The notes under the pieces were generated by a model. That model saw only the letters and a program-made list of their open reading frames with translations. It searched no databases and had not been told where the DNA came from. From contig CAJPVJ010000180.1 in the NCBI GenBank assembly GCA_905397405.1, positions 1 through 33,910 on the forward strand: a DNA stretch of 33,910 bases. The letters run 5' to 3'. Shown in pieces: positions 24,822 to 33,910 of this stretch. Origin of the DNA: Oppiella nova. Its lineage: Eukaryota; Arthropoda; Arachnida; Sarcoptiformes; Oppiidae. Position 1 is the stretch's first letter, and each line of letters opens with the position of its first letter. Position numbers and translations under genes: made by a program.

Positions 24822-25177
24822 GAGACACAATTAAAGCATTATATGTTATCAGACGTTACGATGAAAGTGGAGATCTTTAGGTCTTATTATTGATCTCATA
24901 TCTGGAGCTATAGTTTAATATAATATATTTCTCAGAGTTTTGATTTTTGCTCAAAAGTATTGGAAAAAAGTTATATTTAGATATGAGTTGTGTTTAATAA
25001 ATAAATGCATTGTAAGGGAACGACACAAAAGCTTATGGATTGGGAATAAAGATGACATCTTTAGCTCGGAACAGGTGTAGAAGACATTTGTCTAATGGGC
25101 CCTCTTTTGTCACCAGAAAGATCTCATTTGGCTTTAAAGTAGTATTGCTTTAAATCAAATGAAATACAATGCAATCA

Positions 25178-25205
25178 AAAGGTATACCATGAAAGGTATA
25201 CCATG
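25178..25205. repeat. 14-bp tandem duplication
   Basis: AAAGGTATACCATG twice in direct succession; the core GGTATACC is palindromic. Confidence 0.95.
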
Positions 25206-25218
25206 TCTAGCATTTCGG

Positions 25219-25680
25219 ATGAGTTTGTTTCTCTTGTTTATGTTTGTGTCGAGTGTTTATGCAATGAGTGCTCCGATAGACAGACTGACAGACAGAAAGA
25301 CAGACATTTGTGTTCATAGAGAGTATGAAGTGGCAGTAATGGTTGTGAGAGCGCCGGCAGTTTGGCGTTTGGAGATGTGGTGCGAATCGCTATTTTGCAA
25401 AAGTGATGGCAAAGGACGTCAGCATTCAAAGGACGTGACGCTCACAGTATGTGTGCCCAAAATGCGACACCACATCAATTTAAGACATACCAGTGCTCTG
25501 AGAGAGCCTATGAGATGAGATGCACAATGGGAGGAAAGGGAGCAAAGAATTGTTGGATAGAAGTGGAGGATTGAGAAGTGAATGGGAAGTGAGAGTGAGT
25601 TGTGTTGGTGTTGTGAATGGCATACAACTGGTCATCAGTGGCACAGTTGTGGGCACAGAAGGCACTGAACCGACTGTAGG
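25219..25680 (+). other. GC-richer island with an unsupported small open frame
   Basis: This stretch is much less AT-rich than its flanks. A frame from the ATG at 25219 to a stop at 25516-25518 would give 99 residues beginning with a signal-peptide-like MSLFLLFMFVSSVYAMSAP, but it runs through a GACA simple repeat (about 25276-25306), has no recognisable motif and competes with open frames on the other strand. I do not call it a gene. A promoter or non-coding RNA is as likely. Confidence 0.25.
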
Positions 25681-25713
<33 letters not shown>

Positions 25714-25746
25714 GTCTCTGTCTCTCTCTGTCTCTCTCTCTCTGTC

Positions 25747-25782
<36 letters not shown>
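25681..25782. repeat. Long (CT)n array with TGTC interruptions
   Basis: About 100 bases of CT with several TGTC/TTTC interruptions, followed directly by the 12-base palindrome CTCGCATGCGAG (25780-25791). Open frames across it give only Arg/Glu or Ser/Leu low-complexity peptides. Confidence 0.97.
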
Positions 25783-25786
<4 letters not shown>

Positions 25787-27460
25787 GCGAGGGTTGAGCC
25801 ACCGCTTGGCTTAGGCCTCAGACTTATAGGTAAAAGTGATTTATGGCCGAAACGATGAGCGAACTGTGTTTTCAGTCGAGTATCTCATCTCCAGAACACT
25901 TCTCACTGCTTGTGACGGACTGTGAGTTTGGGATAAACTTTTGCTAAATGATAGGACTATCAAAGAAATAAATGGCTAAATATATTGAGAAACGCAGACT
26001 TCATAACAAATATATTATGGATTTGCAAAATGGCATAAAAGACCAGAATATATAAAGAATACGAGAGAAAAATATCAGAAATTGATTATACGGTATGCCC
26101 TGACACTAGGACTTAGATTTACAGTACAAGAGCTGGATAATCCAAACGGTAGTTTAACTCAGGTGAAAAACTCAGGTTATATAGGTAATTTGAGATCAGA
26201 AGGAAGGTATGTTAAGGACTATAATATACCTTTATGTCTGATAATATATGTCATATTATCTGTGTCACTCATTGAAAAAAGCGACACAAAAAATAAAGAA
26301 TTATTTTTTAAGATAAATTAAACATCAAATGAATCCCTGTTTTGTTGAATAAGAGATTTATATATTTCTTAACGCGAGTGTAGGGAAAGACATCGGGAGT
26401 GAGTTATTGGCGCTGAAGACAGTCACATATATCACCTCCTATTGACTCTCTGTCTCCAAACAATACGCTTAACTCTAACTGTTAATTGTTGACATATCAG
26501 TGCCATAACTATACCCCGCGACTCCCAAATCATATACAAATGTATAGATTTTTTCGGTCCCACTAAACATGCGCTCAACAAATGAATTGTTTTTGGCCAC
26601 CAAACAGACAATAGAGATGCAAAAGAATGTATGAAAACAAGCGATGAGAATAACATTTATAAGGAAAAGATAATGAGAACAGCATTAGTATTACCAATAA
26701 GTCTGTAGTAATAACAATGATTGAGTGCATATACCACTCAGTAATCTCATATATATCTTCTCTATATCTATTTATATTATATTATATATACGTTTTGTGT
26801 ATATTGTTTATATATATATTTCTCTACTTATTGTTCAACTTTTCTCTACTTAAGTAAAAGCAGTTTTAGGGCTTAAAAGTAAATAAAAGCAAATTAATTA
26901 AGTAAAGTATACGAAAGAATATAACAACAATGAAAAGATTAATACAAAACATGCAAACTCTTCGACACATAGCCATTGCATACTAGTATGCCATACATAT
27001 AGAGCACAATCATTATACTAAAAAGATTCACTATAAAGTAAATGTTTTCTAAGTTTTTTCAAATTTTCTTAGTTTTCTTTTTATAAAATTTTCTGTTTCT
27101 TAATACAAAACGCTGTGAAGTGTTTTGCTTTAACTCAATTTGAGAGTTTACATCGAGAAATAGGTATACCGTCTGTAATCTCTCAGCGACCTACCCCTTA
27201 CGGGGCTGGTAATAATTTTAATAATAAAGCCATTTATTATGTAAACTTTAGACAAATAAGCAAAAACAAAACCTTTTTTATTGAGTTTAAGTCTAAATTG
27301 ACAAAAAAAAGTCGCAACTATTAGTAGTCGTAAAAATGCCAAATTCATGGCAACCAATAATTGATGGCACATGTGATGTGATGTTCACCAGAAAAAAACA
27401 ATACACACATTATCTAATAGACTAGTTGTAGGACTAGTACTGTAAAACTCGGGGAATGGG

Positions 27461-27473
27461 GAGAGAGAGAGTG

Positions 27474-27509
<36 letters not shown>
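27461..27509. repeat. (GA)n microsatellite
   Basis: GA run of about 49 bases with a GTGAGC interruption near its start. Confidence 0.97.
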
Positions 27510-27512
<3 letters not shown>

Positions 27513-28294
27513 AAAAATTTGTAAAACAAATTTCAAATTTATTTTAGTGTTTTGGTAATAAAAGAGATCAGTGTCTAATTCAAGTCACTTATAATGTATT
27601 AAATTTGAACAACAATTTCTATTGTGATATTATTTTGTTAGTTTTATTTCCCGTTTTAGTTTCCCTAATATCGGAACAACACTTACGACGAGTTTATTTA
27701 GTTTTTTGTTTTCAATCAAGTTTTTTATGGGCATAAGTAAGTTAACTTAAGAGACTTATTACTGGGAGAGTATCATAGAAAAATATATATACAATATATA
27801 CTGTATATTTAGTTAAGACTTTTGTCACTATTTTTGTTATAACCGAAAAACAGTTTTTCTTTTTGATCGTCGCCTCAAATGTTGTGTTGTTTAGAAATCA
27901 ATACTAAAAAAGTGTTTTACGCGTGACTTCAAATGTTATCTCTTTTACGGTTAAGTTGTGACTGAGAAACAAAAGACAGCACAAAAATGTCTCATGAATG
28001 CTGAGTTCATATAGTATTCCCGCGTTATTCAAGTGCACTGAATATTCTGGTCTTTCTGGAGGGGGAGTACTAGTAATGTGACTGTTGTTCATTGAAATCA
28101 TTTCAAATCTCGATATGATATGCAGTCATCAAATGATTGTATTTCACATATCGTACTCCACACACACGATGAGCGCCCATACCATGCCATGCTATACCGT
28201 ACCACTACTTTCGCATCAGTTATGACAGCCAAGTGAAGCCCATATTTTGGCGAAAAATTTTATTACGATTTTATGGCAAAACGTTGTCTTTGGC

Positions 28295-28298
<4 letters not shown>

Positions 28299-28338
<40 letters not shown>
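28299..28338. repeat. (GA)n microsatellite
   Basis: Uninterrupted GA run of 40 bases. Confidence 0.97.
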
Positions 28339-28340
<2 letters not shown>

Positions 28341-29431
28341 ATCACTTCACATGCGATCCCTTCCTTTTATACGAGATTATTGAAGATTTATTATAGGGTT
28401 TTTGGACAACACATACCAATCGATACATATTATTCTGTCTATAAAATTATACACTTAAAGAATGCCTTCAAATGAAAAGCACCGGTACTTCCAACACCGC
28501 AATACTAGTACATAACACACACGGAATTGAGTGTCCAATACACGGGGGTCGCCAAACATGGATATACATTTGTAGCGCCAAATGCTTTACAACAAACTCA
28601 CAAAAGAATTTTCAATCCTTTAATAAAACTATTAGACATAAAATACTATTAAAGGTTTTGATGTATACTCGGATTCACTCGAATAACAGTCCAATAGATT
28701 AAAGTAGGAAAAAAAGAAATAAAACTTTTTCGTAAAACTTTAGATTACAAACTGATAAGTCATAGATCTGTTCCCTTTTATATCGGTTTTTAATCAAAAA
28801 TATTCCTCTAAAAAAAGTCGACACAAAGACTGCATCTCTTTTTCTTCACCTCGTCTTATGCTCTGCTTTTCGCCACTCATTTTCGGTCTCTCTCTTGAAA
28901 ACTAATAAAAAACTTTGCGAAACATCTCATCAAAAGCTGATGACTCGGTTTTGAAGTGAGGGGAAGGCATTGAAAAGTCTTTTTCTTCAAGTCTTTGAAA
29001 ATGAATTCTTCAAATCAAGAATTAATGTCTAGTTTTTATAAATAAATATATTCTGCGGAACAAGAATTCATACAATATTTGAATGGGAAATGCATTTGTG
29101 AGTGAAGTGTCGGTCCGACAGCTATATCTGTATATATCTATATATAGTGAACACAATTCTCCATCTCTTTTGATGTGATGTTATATAAGAGTCATAAGTG
29201 AAGAGGAGATGGGATTACAATTACATGTGTGTGTGTGCTATACATCTAATAACTTACTTATGGGTAAATCCCAATTCACAACCCAATCCCCGGTTGTGTC
29301 CGATCTTTTATCGCTGCCTTTGGCACAGTTTGCTTGCGATTAAACGCTCATAACGTTTGGACGTCTCATCAAAAATACTCAAACCTATTGATTCAACGGA
29401 GCTTTTGAGAGCATAAAACTTTTCTTTTAGT

Positions 29432-29436
<5 letters not shown>

Positions 29437-29478
<42 letters not shown>
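29437..29478. repeat. (CT)n microsatellite
   Basis: Uninterrupted TC run of 42 bases. Confidence 0.97.
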
Positions 29479-29481
<3 letters not shown>

Positions 29482-29550
29482 GCGAATGTCTGTCATGTGA
29501 TGACAACTTAAGAAAAGGTCATCTCCTTTATTGGGTTGATATGCGTGCAC

Positions 29551-30070
29551 TAGTTCAGAGGTCACGGGTTGTGTATGTAGTGAGAGGGGAAGGGAAAGCT
29601 AGGTGTGCATATAACATTATTCTCTAGCTTAAAATAAATAAATAAAGAACAAAGTTTGAAAAGCTGTGTTTTTTCACGCAAAAACTAGTAATATTCTGCT
29701 GAGAGATTGGCTCAGATTTGATTGTATTGTAGTTTTTTAATGGTTTCCATCTCCCGACCGGAGATCCTTTGAGTCCAACAAATGATAAATTGATATTTTT
29801 TTGGAAATTTCTTGTGCGCCGACCAAAAGGGAATTAACGGTCTGTCCGTCGAAATAAATAATTTCAGTTCACGTTTCAGGTGAAACCAATTGATGGCTAA
29901 CGGAAGACACCAAATTCCAATGGATTGCCATTGAGACACAGCACTGGGAGGACATACATACTGCGCTGACACAACTGTATATTACAGTGTCTATGATGTA
30001 CTGCACAATACACACAACTTGGATGCTAGAGACAGATGAAGATGAAAAAATTAAGAATTGCTTTTTTTGA
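29551..30070. repeat. First copy of an anomalous tandem duplication
   Basis: 520-base segment made of a left 128-base end (29551-29678), a middle (29679-29942) and a right 128-base end (29943-30070). The middle plus 17 bases recurs directly at 30199-30479. The two ends recur as parallel complements at 30071-30198 and 30480-30607. This copy is probably the true locus. Confidence 0.9.
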
Positions 30071-30607
30071 ATCAAGTCTCCAGTGCCCAACACATACATC
30101 ACTCTCCCCTTCCCTTTCGATCCACACGTATATTGTAATAAGAGATCGAATTTTATTTATTTATTTCTTGTTTCAAACTTTTCGACACAAAAAAGTGCCA
30201 AAAACTAGTAATATTCTGCTGAGAGATTGGCTCAGATTTGATTGTATTGTAGTGTTTTAATGGTTTCCATCTCCCGACCGGAGATCCTTTGAGTCCAACA
30301 AATGATAAATTGATATTTTTTTGGAAATTTCTTGTGCGCCGACCAAAAGGGAATTAACGGTCTGTCCGTCCAAATAAATAATTTCAGTTCACGTTTCAGG
30401 TGAAACCAATTGATGGCTAACGGAAGACACCAAATTCCAATGGATTGCCATTGAGACACAGCACTGGGAGGACATACATTGACCCTCCTGTATGTATGAC
30501 GCGACTGTGTTGACATATAATGTCACAGATACTACATGACGTGTTATGTGTGTTGAACCTACGATCTCTGTCTACTTCTACTTTTTTAATTCTTAACGAA
30601 AAAAACT
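30071..30607. repeat. Second copy with complemented, unreversed ends
   Basis: Bases 30071-30198 are the base-by-base complement of 29551-29678 read in the same direction (128/128). Bases 30199-30479 are a direct copy of 29679-29959 with two substitutions (T29734/G30254 and G29851/C30371). Bases 30480-30607 are the parallel complement of 29943-30070 (128/128). No known cellular process yields this relation, so I regard this copy as an assembly product, probably the second allele of a two-SNP bubble with wrongly handled flanking k-mers. Confidence 0.9.
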
Positions 30608-30799
30608 CAAACATATAAAAAATGAATTGTAATGAATGAATGTCTCTATTGAGTGACTACTGGAGGATTGAGAGTCGTAAGTAAAGTCAGACCAAAACAT
30701 ATGAGTCCCCAAACTGTGTGTACAGACAAACAGAGCGTCCATAGAATTTGTTACAAGAATTGGTACAGAATTTTATATATAGAGAGAGAATTGTGTGGC

Positions 30800-30848
<49 letters not shown>

Positions 30849-31219
30849 AAGTAAATGAATGGGTTGCATGGCCTGTGCTGTATGGCTGTATGGTATGGTG
30901 CAGTATATGGCAGTATATGGGCACTGGATGTTGGAGTTGGTCACATCCGATGCTAATCAATCTTAGTAACGGCGCCTATCAAGTAAGAAGAGCTGTTCGG
31001 TCAGTTGAATACAGAACTTAACGGCATTCAGACATCGATCACATAAATTATTGTCGGGATTGAAGCCATTCAATGAGTTAAGTATTGAGTGGGTCAGTAT
31101 TATACTGAGCGGAAAACTAACTGAGTTTTACTTATTTGCCGAGTTTACTCTGGGTTAAACTAAGTGTTCTAATCGCGACTTATACAGCAAAGTACCCTAA
31201 GGTACAAACGGTAATATAG
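30608..31219. other. Non-coding stretch, one microsatellite
   Basis: Contains a (GA)n run and some GC-richer sequence near 30850-31000. The open frame across it is interrupted by the Arg/Glu repeat and has no motif. No gene called. Confidence 0.5.
30804..30846. repeat. (GA)n microsatellite
   Basis: Uninterrupted AG run of about 43 bases. Confidence 0.97.
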
Positions 31220-31221
31220 TA

Positions 31222-31477
31222 CCAATGATATACTGTGAAACACTACTGTTTCGGTCAATCAACTGATAAGATGCCAAAAGTCATTCGCCGACTTTTCGCA
31301 GTCAATCTATTTTCAATCCCCCCTTCATCTCGATTACCCTAATCCTAATGAATACACAATTATAATCTCATATTTGCTCCAAATATAGTCACAACACAAT
31401 TATTGAAATTACAAAATCTCTATTTGTGAAATTGAGAATTTTTTCATGTATGACCAAAAAAATTATCACTGACTTTC
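31222..31477 (+). repeat. Left 256-bp terminal inverted repeat
   Basis: Matches the reverse complement of 33525-33780. Differences fall at the T and G of AAAAGTCATTCGCC and the C of ATATAGTCACAAC. Similarity stops at GACTTTC. Confidence 0.93.
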
Positions 31478-33524
31478 CTAAACATACTATTGTATGTTCG
31501 TTAGCTAAAAACGTTTATAACAATAATACAGTAATAATACTGATATAAACTCTAATTTTAAAAACTAACAGCTGTCTTACGCTCTCCGTTACTCTTTGAC
31601 CTATACATAACAACTATGGGCTCAAGTGATGAACAGTTTTTTTTCGGAGGGAATAAATAAATATCTAAAATATTGAATGAATAAAATATTAAGCGAATGC
31701 TTGAATTGCGGACCGATTTCATCGTATTAGACGTTTTAGTATTAAAATTAAAGTCAACACAAAAAAGTTTTGCTGGATATAAAGGGATGGCTGTGTAAAG
31801 GGATATAAAGCGAGGGATAGGGCGGTGACTGGAAATTCATAGCTCGATGTGATGGCTGTCATCGATGTCTTACATGAAGTTTTGCAGAATTGTGTTGCTT
31901 TTGATATTTATCATATAAATAATAGCTTATAATAACATTATTGTTAGTGTTTGCCATTACTCGCATAATGTGTATGTAATGCTATATCAAAAAAGACAGA
32001 CAAAAGACATTGTAGTGCCAGTAGTGGCAGACCTTTCTTTGTTCATCTACTCTGCCATCGAGAAGACTATCATTTTGTGTCACATAAACGATACACAAAA
32101 CGAAAGACACAGCCGTAGCGAGTGAGGGGAACGGGAGTTGTGCTCTGTTTTGGCTGTTTTTTGTGTTCAGTCTCTCAATTCATTATGCATTACATTATAT
32201 GATATGATATTATATTTTTGTTATGTGTGCCACACATATATAACACATAAAATACAGATCAGATCTTAAGATTTTGAGCGAAAATTTATGAGAGAATTAC
32301 ACAGAATATTGAAATCAACACCAGAATTGAGTTCAACCACTAAAACATATTTATTTCGCGCACACAGTATATGTAATTGATGTGTTTGAATACATTTCCA
32401 CCGACTCCTCAGATCATTTATTTTTGCAAATATTAATATTTCTTTACTTATCAGTTAAATATTGAAATTGGCTACAATTTTTTTTATTAAAAGTTAACTA
32501 AAAGTAATGTGCAAATTCTTATCTTATTTATAAAGTGTGGGACTAAACCAAATATATGAGTTCGTGAAATCATATATTATATGAAATATTTCATTATTAG
32601 GAGTCCGGGCTTTAAAAAGAAGAAACTTAACTTAAATTTGCTTTTTGTGTCAAATCTCGTAATGTATTCGTCAATAAGTCGTAAAAAAGAGAGCGAAACC
32701 AAAAATATGTCTTAAATTAATATGATGTTCAAGAATCAATTACTAGATTAATGTGAGAGTTTTTAACCATCAAATGAGATAACAATTTGAGATTAGAGTC
32801 AATTTTATTTAAATTTAATTTTTAAAAATAATTTTGTTCAGAGATAACTAAACCATTAAAAGTTTTATGGATTACACGTATTAAGCATTTATGAACTCTG
32901 GAGAGTAAAACTGATAAGAGCTTAAGTGTTTGGGATTTGATTTAAATTTTCAAACTTACCAATAAGTCTATATTAAGATAATATAACTTATACAGTATAA
33001 TAAACTGGAACATTATAACATAATGTCTTTTATAATTTATATAATATGTGTAAATAACGATTCTTATGTGAAGTTTACCATTAACTTAAACTTTAAAAAT
33101 TATTCTACTTATTGCCTTAAAAAGTCTTATAAGAATTTATAATTTTTATGTTTTATAAAGAATTTTCTAGTTTTTAATTTCTTTAAAAATTTGAATTTTT
33201 AATAAAATTCTAGACCAGAATTAATAACCCTTCAATCATGTTTACTATTTTTCCAATCGATCAGTTTATTTTGATTATCTAGGTCAGAAAAGTTTGTCAC
33301 CCTCTTCACTTCATAAATAAATATAAATATTTTAATATCAATGGGTAATGTGCTAAGCAGGTTGAATTTATTTGATATGATATGTTTATTTGAGCAATAT
33401 CCAGTTTCTCATTGCCTCTCGCATTCTGTCGACAATCAAAAATTTTAATCTCAAATATAGTCATAATAATGACATAATAACAATATTTGCAAAAATCGAT
33501 TGCTTGTATGTTATCATACAAATA

Positions 33525-33780
33525 GAAAGTCAGTGATAATTTTTTTGGTCATACATGAAAAAATTCTCAATTTCACAAATAGAGATTTTGTAATTTCAAT
33601 AATTGTGTTGTCACTATATTTGGAGCAAATATGAGATTATAATTGTGTATTCATTAGGATTAGGGTAATCGAGATGAAGGGGGGATTGAAAATAGATTGA
33701 CTGCGAAAAGTCGGTGAATGGCTTTTGGCATCTTATCAGTTGATTGACCGAAACAGTAGTGTTTCACAGTATATCATTGG
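33525..33780 (-). repeat. Right 256-bp terminal inverted repeat
   Basis: Reverse complement of 31222-31477 with three substitutions and no gaps; ends in CATTGG directly before TA. Confidence 0.93.
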
Positions 33781-33782
33781 TA

Positions 33783-33910
33783 GATATAATGGCAAACATG
33801 GAATCCCATGAAACGACATATTCAGCGCTAATCTTGTGAATCAAATTGGGTCTCATTTGAGCCGTTTATTCATTTTGAGTCAATCAAAAGGCGAGTCATA
33901 TTATGACTGG
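33783..33910. other. Window end, nothing recognised
   Basis: Unique-looking AT-rich sequence beyond the element; no open frame or repeat identified. Confidence 0.4.

Larger units (their letters stand above)
22661..25158. other. Non-coding AT-rich stretch
   Basis: No gene seen. Contains a (TAA)n array and a polypurine 32-bp duplication, listed separately. Confidence 0.6.
25793..29550. other. Non-coding stretch with microsatellites
   Basis: No convincing gene on either strand. Contains three (GA)n/(CT)n arrays and TA-rich runs near 26750-26820. Confidence 0.55.
31222..33780. mobile_element. Putative non-autonomous TIR transposon, 2,559 bp
   Basis: Defined by two 256-base inverted arms (31222-31477 and 33525-33780) starting CCAATGATATACTGTG, which align without gaps and with three mismatches seen (about 99%). 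Each end abuts a TA dinucleotide (31220-31221 and 33781-33782), as expected if insertion duplicated TA, the target of Tc1/mariner-type elements. The 2,047-base interior is AT-rich with no frame longer than about 70 residues and no DDE/D transposase motif visible, so any element would need a transposase supplied elsewhere. The long arms and high identity suggest recent activity or recent gene conversion. The terminus is not the CAGT or CAGGG of common families, so the superfamily is unassigned. A plain inverted duplication or an assembly fold-back is the alternative. Confidence 0.6.

Noticed and set aside
25508-25858. Open frames rich in Arg/Glu or Ser/Leu
   Set aside because: Translation of the (CT)n array in either direction; low complexity only. 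The same applies near 8796-9062, 28233-28475, 29308-29627 and 30653-31021.
29712-30516. Two near-identical minus-strand open frames of about 86 and 94 residues, one in each copy of the 281-bp repeat
   Set aside because: They are the same frame seen twice because of the duplication. Both SNPs change the amino acid, there is no recognised motif, and the second copy is probably an assembly product.
31478-33524. Search for a transposase inside the TIR element
   Set aside because: No frame above about 70 residues and no recognisable catalytic motif, so it is described as non-autonomous.
1-33910. tRNA, rRNA, CRISPR array, telomeric repeat
   Set aside because: No tRNA B-box with a partner A-box, no rRNA-like block, no regularly spaced repeat-spacer pattern and no telomere-type run was seen by eye. 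A covariance-model scan would be needed to exclude small RNAs.

Overview
This is a eukaryotic nuclear window: visibly AT-rich, with very few genes, GT-AG introns and many (GA)n/(CA)n/(TAA)n microsatellites. The one recognisable gene is a DEG/ENaC (amiloride-sensitive/acid-sensing type) sodium channel subunit with a very short cytoplasmic N-terminus. With the AT-richness and a small Cys-rich, probably membrane-anchored secreted protein, this suggests an arthropod, plausibly an acariform mite. The taxon is inference, not something read directly.

Layout. 11-187 (+): one internal exon of an unrecognised protein with an excellent donor; nothing in the remaining 33.7 kb obviously continues it. 188-4345: AT-rich filler, probably its intron. 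4479-4970 (-): single-exon secreted 8-Cys protein with a C-terminal hydrophobic tail and an AATAAA downstream. 4996-13241: non-coding, with microsatellites and three short tandem duplications, one joined by a single N. 13242-15465 (-): three-exon DEG/ENaC gene, whose second membrane segment is cut short by a stop or continues in an exon I cannot find. 15589-31219: about 15.6 kb without a convincing gene, carrying microsatellites, GC-richer islands and several strange duplications. 31222-33780: a 2,559-bp element with 256-bp, ~99% identical terminal inverted repeats flanked by TA on both sides and no visible transposase.

The genes do not form a pathway. The ion channel and the Cys-rich surface protein are simply neighbours on the minus strand.

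The oddest signal is at 29551-30607. A ~520-bp segment is repeated in tandem, and the two 128-bp ends of the second copy are the base-by-base complement of the first copy WITHOUT reversal (128/128 at each end, checked by eye), while the 281-bp middle is an ordinary direct copy with two differences. DNA replication and recombination cannot make a parallel complement. Three other tandem duplications in the window have a period of exactly 128 bp, and an inverted repeat has arms of 127/126 bp. Together these point to assembly artefacts from a k-mer length near 127-128, probably unmerged allelic bubbles. The window should be treated as locally misassembled. No new biological system is demonstrated; the TIR element is the best candidate for genuine uncharacterised biology.
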